From Chitinophagaceae bacterium (GTDB lineage Bacteria > Bacteroidota > Bacteroidia > Chitinophagales > Chitinophagaceae): DNA of 23,025 bases. Positions 1 through 8,300 of this stretch are shown here, one piece after another (position 1 is the first letter of the stretch; each line of letters opens with the position of its first letter). The stretch covers positions 1 through 23,025 of the forward strand of contig JAEUVW010000400.1 of assembly GCA_016786525.1 (NCBI GenBank), read 5' to 3'. The notes under the pieces were generated by a model that did not search any database, was not told the origin of the DNA, and saw only the letters and a program-made list of their open reading frames with translations. The position numbers and the translations under genes are program-made.

Positions 1-2648
1 ATGAAATACACGCCTGAACCCTGGCTTGTGAGGTTGATGTTTTTTACGAAAGCACTGTTGATATTCGAATACGATTCGCGGAACACTTCCTGCCCTGTCA
101 TATTGGTCACGATCACTTGTGCCTCCTTGATGGATTGGGTCGCGTTGAACGATACCGTGAACTGGCCGTTATTCGGGTTAGGATAGATCTGCAGGTTATC
201 GACATTGGTGACATCACCGATGCTGGTGGTTTTGCGACGGAAGATCACCAGGTAATCTTCGATCTCACCGGAGGTAAACTCATCGCAACCGATATCATTC
301 GGGTTGCCGGAGCCCATGTCATTATTCAGCACAACACGCATGCCGGTTTCCACATCAGGGATCACTTTGACCGGGATGGTAATGGTACCGTGCGGGAAGT
401 AATCGCCCAGTGTGCTGTTGGCTGTCCATACCAGCTCAGAAGCGCCGTCGTAACTCAGGTTGTGGTTGAGGTCCATGAACACAGAGATCTTGGCATCGGC
501 ATGGTTCGGGGTTTTCAATGTATGATACACACTGATCGGATAAGTATCCGTAGATACCAGTTCTATAGCGGGCAGATGCGTATTGTCTGTACGCATGCGG
601 ATAGACTCAGGGTTGCTCAGGTGCGGTCCGCCGGTGTTCATGGTAAATTTACCCAGGGTCACCGTCGTGATGTCTGAAGAGTCTGATCCGTTGCCGTTAG
701 CCAGGCTGTAGCAATAGCATTTATACGGTTTCTTCAGTTTAACAGATACTTTGTTGGAGTAAATGGTATCGTTGGAGTATTCACAAACCATACGCAGGCG
801 GTAGTACGTAGTCTGGCGTACTACAGGGTTAATGATATCCACGAACTTGCTGGACGGTACAACATTCGCCCAGATCACATTATCCAGTGAATATTCCCAC
901 TCCCAATGCATACCGGACATATTGCGGGCATGGGTGGTATCGCCTACCGTAGTCGTATAGCCGTCGCAGATAGAGGAGTCTTCTATAAAGGCTTTACCGG
1001 CGCTTAAAGGGCCGCTGCAGCGCGGATTGACGATATTGAGCAGGTAGTCTTCCGTTTCTCCTTCGTCGTAGGCTCCGCAAGGCGGAACGTCAGAAGAGAT
1101 GGTGGCGCCTTTCTTCATCACAACGCGCATACCGACTTTATTCAGCACCGCGGTAGACGGTACCAGGAAATTAGTGAGGAAGCTGGTTGTCGTACCGCTG
1201 ATGACGTTGAACGCTGCCAGCTCGGAAGAGGCTGCATACAGGCCGTCTTTATTATAGTCGATGTATACCGCCACACCCGATGAAGGGAAGGCAAACGTAT
1301 CCCGGGTAATCCCCGAGACCTGTATCGTATAGGTACTGTCCCTGTTGATCTCGGCCAGCCGCGACAATCCTGTATATAAGGCGTAAGAACCGAAGCGCTC
1401 TTTGTTCAGCAGGCCGGGTGTACCCTTGCCTTTCACATTGTCGATCATGGTATCCCTGCCGGTTGTGATCAGCTTCACATTGCCGATGTTCACCTTGTTG
1501 AGGTCGTCATCTTTTTGCGCAGCGGAATAGCAATAACAGTTGTTCGGATCCTTGATCAGGGTAATGCGCTTCACAGGCGTTGTATCCTCTTTGCTTGAGC
1601 TGTCGCAGATCACAATTACACGGATAAAGGTATCGACGCTGCCGCAGATGCCCGGGAAAGTCAGTGATTTGTCGTCAGGATTGGCGGATGCCACATCTGT
1701 CCAGGGGCCGCTTGCCGCTGCCGCAGTCTGCCATTTGTAACGGATACCAAAGTTCAGGAACGGATAAGGCGTAGCGCCGGACAGGCGTACGACAAAGGGC
1801 GCGCAGGGGCAAACGCTATCCGGCTGGCTGATGAAGCCGGCTTCGGGCTTGCCGCAGCAGGGCTGGTAAAATTGCAGTACCTGGCCATCGTTGGGCAATT
1901 CCATAATACCGGGACCAAAAGCACCACTTCTATCAATTTGAGGAACGGAAATGATTGGGTCCATCTGGAAATAATCGTAGCCTGGGCACGGTGTGGGTGG
2001 GTATGGTCCTGATGTAGGGGGCTTGGTAATGCCCATGCCGATCTGGTAAGGAACAGAGAACACTATTGGCGTCGGACCTGTAGATGCTTCTCTTTTATAG
2101 CAGTATTCTATCAGGTTGCTGCCTTCGTAGAGTTTCAGCTGGAAGGTCATACCGTAATACGCGCTCGCAGAAGCGTCCGTATTCAGGCGCCAGTTCTTCC
2201 ACTCCATGGTAAAGACCCTGGTACCACTAGACAGGGTTTCGGTATTGTAGGTAGCGGTGCCTGCGGCGCCGGATACGGTACTGCCGTAAAACACCCACAT
2301 ACCGGGAAAGATATCTTTCGTCACCGGGTTGGCACGGCAACCGGTCACACCGGTACCGAATTTGATCCAGCCGCTGGAGGACACCTGCAGGGTGGTATAG
2401 TTCGCAGCAGTTGCAGAACCGCAGCCGCCGAAACGGAACGTAAAGCCGATCGGGATACCCGTTTTGGTACCGCAGCTGGACTCAATATCCATCACACGGG
2501 TACCTGCACTAAGGTACTCAAAAGTCCGGGTGGGTAAAGCCATGCGGGTCATACAACCCAATGTTGCCTGCGCCTGTGCTGTAATAGTGGACAGCACCAG
2601 CAAAAGCAGCAGGGCACTCGTTTTCAGATAGGTAAAGGTTTTTTTCAT
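1..2648 (-). CDS. Secreted multidomain surface protein with duplicated Ig-like/GEVED units and T9SS type A sorting domain (3' end cut by window)
   Basis: The reading frame is open from an ATG at 2648 to the window edge (about 882 codons) and has no stop in the window. Residues 1-26 form a signal peptide (MKKTF, a leucine-rich core, then AQAQ). Residues about 30-250 look like a beta-rich N-terminal domain. Two similar units follow: an Ig-like stretch, a CYCYS motif (residues 371 and 644) and a GEVED domain ending in GETEDYL (530) or GEIEDYL (794). From about residue 818 a T9SS type A sorting domain begins, with YPNPNNG at 822, and the window cuts it off. Proteins with this tail are exported by the Sor/Por machinery and anchored on the surface or released. 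The binding target is unknown; adhesin or lectin-like function is inference. A terminator of the upstream gene lies at 2821-2847, so it probably has its own promoter. Certain as a gene and T9SS client, uncertain in role. Confidence 0.9.
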   Translation of the reverse strand, partial: MKKTFTYLKTSALLLLLVLSTITAQAQATLGCMTRMALPTRTFEYLSAGTRVMDIESSCGTKTGIPIGFTFRFGGCGSATAANYTTLQVSSSGWIKFGTGVTGCRANPVTKDIFPGMWVFYGSTVSGAAGTATYNTETLSSGTRVFTMEWKNWRLNTDASASAYYGMTFQLKLYEGSNLIEYCYKREASTGPTPIVFSVPYQIGMGITKPPTSGPYPPTPCPGYDYFQMDPIISVPQIDRSGAFGPGIMELPNDGQVLQFYQPCCGKPEAGFISQPDSVCPCAPFVVRLSGATPYPFLNFGIRYKWQTAAAASGPWTDVASANPDDKSLTFPGICGSVDTFIRVIVICDSSSKEDTTPVKRITLIKDPNNCYCYSAAQKDDDLNKVNIGNVKLITTGRDTMIDNVKGKGTPGLLNKERFGSYALYTGLSRLAEINRDSTYTIQVSGITRDTFAFPSSGVAVYIDYNKDGLYAASSELAAFNVISGTTTSFLTNFLVPSTAVLNKVGMRVVMKKGATISSDVPPCGAYDEGETEDYLLNIVNPRCSGPLSAGKAFIEDSSICDGYTTTVGDTTHARNMSGMHWEWEYSLDNVIWANVVPSSKFVDIINPVVRQTTYYRLRMVCEYSNDTIYSNKVSVKLKKPYKCYCYSLANGNGSDSSDITTVTLGKFTMNTGGPHLSNPESIRMRTDNTHLPAIELVSTDTYPISVYHTLKTPNHADAKISVFMDLNHNLSYDGASELVWTANSTLGDYFPHGTITIPVKVIPDVETGMRVVLNNDMGSGNPNDIGCDEFTSGEIEDYLVIFRRKTTSIGDVTNVDNLQIYPNPNNGQFTVSFNATQSIKEAQVIVTNMTGQEVFRESYSNINSAFVKNINLTSQGSGVYF
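249..1033 (-). repeat. Intragenic unit 2: Ig-like segment plus GEVED domain
   Basis: This is the second unit, residues about 539-800, nearly the same length as unit 1. It has WEWEYS and YYRLRMVCEYSND in the Ig-like part, CYCYS at 708-719 and GEIEDYL at 249-269. The matching order of motifs implies an old internal duplication. Boundaries are approximate. Confidence 0.6.
1041..1832 (-). repeat. Intragenic unit 1: Ig-like segment plus GEVED domain
   Basis: This is the first of two diverged tandem units in the surface protein, residues about 273-536. It contains an Ig-like segment (YKWQ near its start, IRVIVICDSSS near its end), the CYCYS motif and the GETEDYL end motif. Boundaries are approximate. 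Confidence 0.6.
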
Positions 2649-2820
2649 AACAATCAGGATTTTGATTGAACAATTGTTGCTTACTCTTTACAGGATTTTC
2701 AGCATCACTCCTTTAAGCGTCGTCCGGCCTGTTATAGTTTTCATAAAACAGGCATTGGAGCAGCAAGATAAAATTATTTATCGAAGATACAAATTATTAT
2801 TTGCACTATTGATCAAACAA
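2649..2820. other. Intergenic leader region of the left-edge surface protein
   Basis: No gene is supported here. On the minus strand TAATTTTA (2776-2769) resembles the Bacteroidota -7 element TAnnTTTG and would leave a leader of roughly 110 bases. The leader would contain a 7-bp hairpin (2727-2733 with 2747-2753). Bases 2724-2733 are also complementary to one arm of the neighbouring terminator. Confidence 0.35.
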
Positions 2821-2847
2821 ACAGGCCGGGAAATTTCCCCGGCCTGT
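2821..2847 (-). terminator. Rho-independent terminator of the coiled-coil protein gene
   Basis: A perfect 10-bp GC-rich stem (2821-2830 with 2838-2847) has a 7-base loop and is followed on the minus strand by TTTGTTTG. It lies 20 bases after the stop codon at 2868. Confidence 0.8.
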
Positions 2848-2867
2848 CAATACATTAAATATCAGTA

Positions 2868-3821
2868 TTATTTAAGCTGCACGCTGCCGGTTCCGATTTT
2901 GTAACCGCCATTGTAGAAACTGATGTTGTAATCGCCTTTTTTGTAATTGCTGTCCTGTTTCCAGTCTACACTTACATTGGTCATTTTCTGACCTTTCTCG
3001 ATGTTCACCCTTTTCACAATAGTATAGTTCAGGGCGTTGCCGTCTGCATCTGTGGTGACGCCTGAGCCATAGGCTGCATTGCTCAGCAGTTTGCCTTCGA
3101 TGCCCTGGATCACGACAAAGATTTCCTGCATGCCGCTTTCGGCTACACGGTTTTCATCGATGTCGAACACAACGCGCAGGATGTCTGTTTTCCGCGCCCT
3201 GGAGGTTTCTACTTCTTTTTCACCATTCCTTTTCAGGTTGATTGGCTCCATGCGGATGTTGGAAATGTGCAATACAGATCCCAGGCGCTTCAGGTTGCTG
3301 GCCTCAGTGGTTACCGAATCGTTGGTCCTGGTCAGTCTTTCGTTGTTGCCGGTCAGCTCGGTATTGGCTGTTTCCAGTTCAGCGATCCTTTCTTCGTAGG
3401 TTTTTACTTTGCCGCGCAGGGTAGCAATCAGCGACTGTGCTTTTTTGAGGTCGGCTACAGTAGCGTCTTTTTTCGTCAGCAGGGATTTGATCTCGCTTTT
3501 GAGTTTACCCAGCTCCCCGTCTTTATCTTTTACCATTTGGTCGAGCTCGGCATTTTTGCCGGTCAGGTCGTCGAGGCGTGCAAGCGCAGCATCGTACTGG
3601 CCCTGCAGGGTGTCCTTGGCTGCATTGAGGTCAGAATTTTCGGTGATCAGAAAGGTATTCTGCTCAGCCACTTTATTATTATTAAACAGCAGGTATGCAT
3701 TGCCTGCAAGGGAAAGCACCAGCAGAACGATCAGCAGTTTGTTTGTACTTTTATTGCGGGCCGGTGCTGCGGGTTGCGGATTGGGATTCGTGTTTGTAGT
3801 TTGATTGACTTCCTGGTTCAT
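2868..3821 (-). CDS. Membrane-anchored coiled-coil protein of unknown function
   Basis: 317 residues from the ATG at 3821 (MNQEVNQ). An in-frame ATG ten codons upstream (3851) overlaps the candidate -7 promoter element, so the later start is preferred. Residues 1-27 are an Asn/Pro/Gln-rich cytoplasmic tail. Residues 28-46 are one transmembrane helix (LLIVLLVLSLAGNAYLLF). Residues about 50-180 are heptad-rich coiled coil with many Lys, Glu and Leu. The C-terminal about 130 residues look like a compact beta domain. An inner-membrane protein with a periplasmic coiled coil fits. Similar proteins are widespread and uncharacterised in Bacteroidota as far as I know. It is transcribed divergently from the exonuclease gene (46 bases apart) and ends at a strong terminator, so it is likely monocistronic. 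No function can be assigned. Confidence 0.85.
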   Translation of the reverse strand: MNQEVNQTTNTNPNPQPAAPARNKSTNKLLIVLLVLSLAGNAYLLFNNNKVAEQNTFLITENSDLNAAKDTLQGQYDAALARLDDLTGKNAELDQMVKDKDGELGKLKSEIKSLLTKKDATVADLKKAQSLIATLRGKVKTYEERIAELETANTELTGNNERLTRTNDSVTTEASNLKRLGSVLHISNIRMEPINLKRNGEKEVETSRARKTDILRVVFDIDENRVAESGMQEIFVVIQGIEGKLLSNAAYGSGVTTDADGNALNYTIVKRVNIEKGQKMTNVSVDWKQDSNYKKGDYNISFYNGGYKIGTGSVQLK

Positions 3822-3848
3822 AATTATTTGTTTTTGGTACGTGTGCTG

Positions 3849-3856
3849 CAAATGTA
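3849..3856 (-). promoter_or_regulatory. Candidate -7 promoter element for the coiled-coil gene
   Basis: TACATTTG on the minus strand matches the Bacteroidota -7 consensus TAnnTTTG and lies 27 bases before the ATG at 3821. A TTG occurs 23 bases further upstream, slightly outside the usual 19-21 spacing for the -33 element. Confidence 0.5.
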
Positions 3857-3867
3857 AAATTCATTCT

Positions 3868-4593
3868 ATGACAAACGAACAACTCAGGAGCATCCTCTTC
3901 ATCGACATCGAAACAGTTAGTATACAACCGAAACTGGAAGACCTGCCGGAGCCGATGCAGGAACTGTGGGTGAAGAAAGCCCGGACCCTTCGGGTAGACA
4001 ATATCGAAGATGCAGACCCATCAAGGCTTTTCGAAGATCGCGGCGGGATATTTTCCGAATTTTCCAAGGTGGTTTGTATCGGTATCGGCTACCTGGTACA
4101 AGGCGAAAATGGCTGGGATCTGAGGCTAAAAACGTTATGTGAAAGTGAGGAAAAAGTATTGTTAAATCAGTTTATTGACCTGCTTGCGCGCTTTGGCAGC
4201 ATCCATAAAGAGATGCGGTTTTGCGGGCACAACATCAAAGAGTTCGATCTGCCCTTCCTCTGCCGGAGGATGATCATCAATGGCATACCGCTACCGCCGC
4301 CCTTACAATTGCACAATAAAAAGCCCTGGGAAATCCTGCACATCGATACGCTGGAACTGTGGAAATTCGGCGACTATAAAAATTTTACTTCGCTGGCGTT
4401 GCTGGCCGCGGTATTGGGCATACCTTCGCCGAAGGATGATATTGACGGCAGTATGGTGGGCCGGGTATTCTGGCAGGAACAGGACTATGCCCGGATCGCT
4501 ACCTACTGCGCCCGGGATGTATTGACGACAACAAAGGTCTTCCTGCGCCTTTGCACGCATGATAACATCCGGATCAATCCTGTTTACACCTGA
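3868..4593 (+). CDS. DEDD-family 3'-5' exonuclease (PolB exo2-like)
   Basis: 241 residues from the ATG at 3868. The frame extends upstream to 3805, but that stretch overlaps the divergent gene and has no exonuclease homology. The three exonuclease motifs are visible: Exo I FIDIET (D13, E15), Exo II GHNIKEFD (H121, N122, D127) and Exo III YCARD (Y213, D217). These residues bind two metal ions that hydrolyse 3'-terminal nucleotides. The layout fits the predicted 3'-5' exonuclease family related to the PolB proofreading domain (Pfam DNA_pol_B_exo2), without a polymerase domain. holA starts 5 bases after its stop, so the two are probably co-transcribed. A DNA repair or replication-linked role is inferred from that pairing. 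Confidence 0.85.
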   Translation: MTNEQLRSILFIDIETVSIQPKLEDLPEPMQELWVKKARTLRVDNIEDADPSRLFEDRGGIFSEFSKVVCIGIGYLVQGENGWDLRLKTLCESEEKVLLNQFIDLLARFGSIHKEMRFCGHNIKEFDLPFLCRRMIINGIPLPPPLQLHNKKPWEILHIDTLELWKFGDYKNFTSLALLAAVLGIPSPKDDIDGSMVGRVFWQEQDYARIATYCARDVLTTTKVFLRLCTHDNIRINPVYT

Positions 4594-4598
4594 GCACC

Positions 4599-5612
4599 AT
4601 GGCGGATTTTAAACAAATAGTCGATTCGGTAAAGAACAAGAGCCTGGCCCCGGTCTATGTACTGGACGGCGAAGAGCCCTACTACCTGGATAAGTTGATG
4701 GAGCTGTTTGAACACCAGGTACTATCGCCATCAGAAAGAGAGTTTAACCTGACTGTGCTGTATGGGCGCGACACGCGCTGGCCGGAGGTGGTGAACGCCT
4801 GCCGCCGTTTCCCGATGTTTGCCGAGCGGCAACTGGTGCTGCTGAAAGATGCCGCCGCTATGCCGGAATTCGGGGAACTGGCCGGGTATTTTGAAAAGCC
4901 CTCGCCTACGACCATATTCGTCGTAGAATACCGCAACAAAAAACTGGACGGCAAAACGAAGCTGGCTAAATACATCAAGGAACATACCGTCTACTTCAAC
5001 TCGGAAAAGGTAAAGGAAGAAGCAATGCCCGCCTGGATCAAACGCTTCGGCACAGAGCTGGGTTTCGAGGTGCATGACCGCGAGGCCGATATGCTGACAA
5101 TGTACCTGGGCAACAACCTGCAGAAGATCGCCAACGAGATAGAGAAGATACGCATCAATGTGCCGGAAGAAAAGGTACTGAGTGCGGCACTGATTCAGAA
5201 ACACATCGGTATCAGCAGGGAATACAATGTATTCGACTTCCCCGAAGCTTTCTCTTCAGGGAACAAGGAAAAGCTGTACCGCATGCTATCCTATTTTATG
5301 ACCAATGCGAAAGCGGCGCCAATGGTATTGATTACCGCTTCCCTGCATACCCACTTCAGCCAGTTGTATAAGGCCAACCATGCCGCCCGGCTGCCGGAAA
5401 AGGAATGGGCCGGGGCCATTGGTGTCAGCCCCTACTTTGTAAAGAATGTCATGAGTAAGACCCGGCGCTGGCCCCTGCATAAGGTGGAGGCATGCCTGCT
5501 CACGATTGCCGAATACAATGCCCGCTCGGTCGGTATCGACTCCAATGCCAGTGATACGGAATTGCTGAAAGAGCTGATGGGAAAACTGGAACTGATCGAG
5601 GCGATGAATTAA
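4599..5612 (+). CDS. holA: DNA polymerase III subunit delta
   Basis: 337 residues, the usual length for the clamp-loader delta subunit. The N-terminus (PVYVLDGEEPYYLDKLM) is the family signature of the RecA-like domain I. The middle contains LTMYLGNNLQKIANEIEKI, matching the conserved delta segment LxxxxGxxLxxLxxEIEKL. The C-terminal third (about 225-337) is the helical collar domain that assembles with gamma/tau and delta'. The protein opens the beta sliding clamp during loading at replication forks. It is located 5 bases downstream of the exonuclease gene and followed by a weak terminator-like hairpin. Confidence 0.95.
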   Translation: MADFKQIVDSVKNKSLAPVYVLDGEEPYYLDKLMELFEHQVLSPSEREFNLTVLYGRDTRWPEVVNACRRFPMFAERQLVLLKDAAAMPEFGELAGYFEKPSPTTIFVVEYRNKKLDGKTKLAKYIKEHTVYFNSEKVKEEAMPAWIKRFGTELGFEVHDREADMLTMYLGNNLQKIANEIEKIRINVPEEKVLSAALIQKHIGISREYNVFDFPEAFSSGNKEKLYRMLSYFMTNAKAAPMVLITASLHTHFSQLYKANHAARLPEKEWAGAIGVSPYFVKNVMSKTRRWPLHKVEACLLTIAEYNARSVGIDSNASDTELLKELMGKLELIEAMN

Positions 5613-5616
5613 AGCC

Positions 5617-5640
5617 TTTAAACCGATAGGGTTTATTTTT
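5617..5640 (+). terminator. Weak rho-independent terminator after holA
   Basis: A 6-bp stem TAAACC/GGTTTA with a short loop is followed by ATTTTTGG, starting a few bases after the holA stop. The stem is short and AT-rich, so efficiency is doubtful. Confidence 0.5.
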
Positions 5641-5745
5641 GGTTATACTTCCACAACCCACCCCGTGCTGCCTTTGCTGACGAGGTTGTTTTCCCCGCCC
5701 CTCGCCCGGAGGGAATGAGCCTTGCATAGCGCTTGTGTTAACCGA

Positions 5746-5764
5746 TAAGGTTTTTGAAACCTTA
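5746..5764. repeat. Palindromic intergenic repeat, copy 1
   Basis: TAAGGTTTTTGAAACCTTA is an 8-bp inverted repeat around TTG. It recurs at 17976-17994 and 19065-19083, always between genes. Confidence 0.75.
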
Positions 5765-5948
5765 CAGGATTTACCTGTTCTGCGGATCCTTGAATCCTGT
5801 CCGTAGAAAGGGGCATTCCTATTTGCTTCCTGTGCTCCTATCTATTTGCAATTGTTGCTTTTTTTGTATTTTTCTAGACCATAATATAAAATCCTGCTGC
5901 ATCAAACGGGATTCGATGACCTATCTGTTTTTTTGAAACCGGGTGATT

Positions 5949-8231
5949 ATGAAAAAAGCCTATTGTTTTATCCTGCTCTCACTGCTTTGTTTGCTGGCCC
6001 CGGGAAGCAGCTTTGCGCAAGGTGAAAATAATATATGGGTATTCGGCGACAGTCTTGGCCTTGATTTCAACGGGGGCGGACCGGCAGCGATGCGGACCCC
6101 CTCTTTATCCAGTGAATGCCCCGCTACGGTATGCGATGCTGATGGCAGGCTTTTATTTTACTACGGTGGCAGGGATATTACCGAGGGCGGCATGCGGAGG
6201 CAGAGGTATTCTGTATCCGACAAGACCCATACGGTAATGCCCAATGGTATGGATATCCTGGGTAATAAAAACACTTCGGGTATGATGGGCAGTTGTATTG
6301 TCCCTTTCCCTGACGGGTCAAACCGGTATTATCTCTTCACAGCCGGAACAATGGAGGACTACACCGGCCCGGGTAGTACCGGGGTTTCCTATTTACGGTA
6401 TAGTGTGGTAGACCTGTCTTTAAGGGCTGGTCTGGGAGATGTAGACCCTCTATATAAAAATGTTGTTATCGATTCATTTCCCGGCGAAACAATGGTCGTT
6501 GCGCAAGGTAATGACTGCAGCGTCTGGCTGATCACGAATAATTCAGATGTCCTGCAGTTCAATGCCTATAAGATCAGTCCTGCGGGCCTGGATCATAGCC
6601 CGGTTGTTTCTTCCTTTGCTTCGGGGAGCGCTCTGCCCGGCTTTGTACGCTCTTATCTGGCACTGTCCCCAAACGGAAAGCTACTCGCTTTTGCCAACAC
6701 AGTCCAAAGGAAAATAGAGCTGTACGATTTTGACAAAAACACCGGCAGGTTCAGCAACCAGCGTACGGTAGAAGATGCTTATACCGGATATGCCTTACAA
6801 TTTTCACCGGCAGGAACAAAACTATACGCATGCTATATCGGCACAGCGCTTGCCCAGTACGACCTGACGCTTTTACCGTCCGTTCCCGCAGTAGGGGCTT
6901 CTAAATACATTGTGTATGGCAGCGCCACGGGATTAATGCGTACAGGGCCTGACCAGAAGCTCTATACCTTTCTGTCAGCAGGTTCCCTCTGGCGGGTCAA
7001 TGAGCCCGAAGCGGCTGGTGCAGCTTGTGATTTTACTGATTATGCACCTGCAACATCACGGTATATCAGTGGCTTTGGCGCCCGGGTGGTCTTACCGGGT
7101 ACACTGGCCACAAGCTACTCACGCCGCGATACGGCTGCCTGCCCGGGTACAGAGATTACCATCAATGCCCCGCCGGGTTACAACGGTTATACCTGGGCAG
7201 ATGGTACTACAGGTAGCAGGATCACGCTTTCTGCCCCGGGACGTACATGGGTCAGGATGAGAAAAAACTGTACTGTTCATATCGATACGATAGTGGTAGC
7301 GGAAAAGTGGGGTAAGATGACGCAATACACAACAGACAGCACATTCTGCTTTGTCACGGAAGCCAGGATCAGTGCCCCGGCCGCTTACCGGTATTATTTG
7401 TGGAACGATCATACCACCGACACGACGAAGGTCTTTACGCCTGGCGATAGCCTGAAATGGGTACGCACTGTCCTGAATGAGGCTTGTGACCTGCGTACGG
7501 ATACCATCAAAGCCCATTTTATCAATTTCCAAACTGCGCTGCCTTCCGGAGAAGCGCTCTGCCCGGGTGGCGTTGTGGTTTTAAATGCTTCGATCGAAGA
7601 TGATGCTCATTACGAATACCGGTGGCAGGATGGCAGTAGCGGACCGGTGTTCACCGCAAAAGATACCGGCGACTACACCGTTACCATAGTGAAACAGCCC
7701 TGTACGCTCAGGCATACGGTACAGATTCACCAGACGGAGCTGGCCTTAAACCTGGGTAAGGATCAATGGGCCTGCGCAGGATCAACCGTTAAGCTGCAGG
7801 CCGCTCATGACTATGATCGTTACCGGTGGCAGGACGGCAGTACACAAGCCTCCATTGAGCTCAGGCAAAGCGGGATGTACTGGTTGCAGGTTGATAAAGG
7901 TGCGTGCAGTGTATCGGATACGGTTCAGGTTACCTTTTCGGATTGCCGGCATTGTATTGTCATTCCCAATGCCTTTACGCCCAACAGCGACGGCAGGAAC
8001 GACGTTTTCCGGCCTTTGCTGCAATGCCCGACGCAGCGCTTCGACCTGAAAATATTCAACCGCTATGGGGAGCAGGTATTTCATACGACCGAACCTACAC
8101 ACTTCTGGAACGGGGATTTCAATGGCCGGGAAGAAGGTCTTGGGGTTTATTTTTATCTCTTAAAGGTCTGTTTCGATTACCCCGGTGCTACAGACGAAAT
8201 GTATAAAGGTAATGTTTCCCTGCTCCGGTAA
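5949..8231 (+). CDS. Secreted beta-propeller/Ig-like protein with T9SS type B (gliding motility-associated, CHU_C) C-terminal domain
   Basis: 760 residues from the ATG at 5949. A GTG two codons earlier is in frame but less likely, because MKKAYCF begins a classic signal peptide ending SSFAQ (residue 24). Residues about 25-390 look like a propeller: they open with NNIWVFGDSLGLDFN and carry repeated blade-like strands such as LALSPNGKLLAFA and LQFSPAGTKLYAC. Residues 398-663 hold four Ig/PKD-like repeats built around Y-x-W-x-D-G and a cysteine pair. Residues 669-760 are the type B sorting domain (IPNAFTPNSDGRNDVF, then FNRYGEQVF, W-NGDFNG and GVYFYLLK). The domain directs export through T9SS, usually to the cell surface. 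Ligand and role are unknown. The gene is monocistronic, ending at a bidirectional terminator. Confidence 0.92.
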   Translation: MKKAYCFILLSLLCLLAPGSSFAQGENNIWVFGDSLGLDFNGGGPAAMRTPSLSSECPATVCDADGRLLFYYGGRDITEGGMRRQRYSVSDKTHTVMPNGMDILGNKNTSGMMGSCIVPFPDGSNRYYLFTAGTMEDYTGPGSTGVSYLRYSVVDLSLRAGLGDVDPLYKNVVIDSFPGETMVVAQGNDCSVWLITNNSDVLQFNAYKISPAGLDHSPVVSSFASGSALPGFVRSYLALSPNGKLLAFANTVQRKIELYDFDKNTGRFSNQRTVEDAYTGYALQFSPAGTKLYACYIGTALAQYDLTLLPSVPAVGASKYIVYGSATGLMRTGPDQKLYTFLSAGSLWRVNEPEAAGAACDFTDYAPATSRYISGFGARVVLPGTLATSYSRRDTAACPGTEITINAPPGYNGYTWADGTTGSRITLSAPGRTWVRMRKNCTVHIDTIVVAEKWGKMTQYTTDSTFCFVTEARISAPAAYRYYLWNDHTTDTTKVFTPGDSLKWVRTVLNEACDLRTDTIKAHFINFQTALPSGEALCPGGVVVLNASIEDDAHYEYRWQDGSSGPVFTAKDTGDYTVTIVKQPCTLRHTVQIHQTELALNLGKDQWACAGSTVKLQAAHDYDRYRWQDGSTQASIELRQSGMYWLQVDKGACSVSDTVQVTFSDCRHCIVIPNAFTPNSDGRNDVFRPLLQCPTQRFDLKIFNRYGEQVFHTTEPTHFWNGDFNGREEGLGVYFYLLKVCFDYPGATDEMYKGNVSLLR

Positions 8232-8241
8232 ATGATTCATA

Positions 8242-8277
8242 AAAAGAGGCCGTCCCCGGGTAGGGACGGCCTCTTTT
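8242..8277. terminator. Bidirectional terminator between convergent genes
   Basis: A perfect 15-bp stem (8242-8256 with 8263-8277) encloses a 6-base loop. It is flanked by A on one side and T on the other, so it works in both directions. It serves the T9SS type B gene on plus and the DUF2911 gene on minus. Confidence 0.92.
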
Positions 8278-8300
8278 CCAGGTCATTCTCTATACGGACC

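Larger units (their letters stand above)
5613..5948. other. 336-base non-coding region with several palindromes
   Basis: No protein gene is supported: the one short frame (5754-5936) has no family resemblance. The region holds the weak holA terminator, a copy of the 19-base palindrome (5746-5764), an 8-bp stem ACAGGATT/AATCCTGT (5764-5771 with 5793-5800) enclosing a 21-base loop, and a second TTTTTGAAACC at 5930-5940 just before the next gene. A promoter for the downstream gene is expected here. TATTTTTC near 5867 is only a poor match to TAnnTTTG. Confidence 0.5.

Noticed and set aside
2662..2904. An 80-codon plus-strand frame in the gap before the left-edge surface protein
   Set aside because: It runs through the terminator at 2821-2847 and into the end of the coiled-coil gene, with no recognisable features.
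5754..5936. A 60-codon frame in the non-coding region before the T9SS type B gene
   Set aside because: It begins inside the palindromic repeat and has no signal, motif or conserved look.
5943..5948. GTG start two codons before the T9SS type B gene's ATG
   Set aside because: The ATG at 5949 gives a better signal peptide (MKK start) and is the more common start codon.
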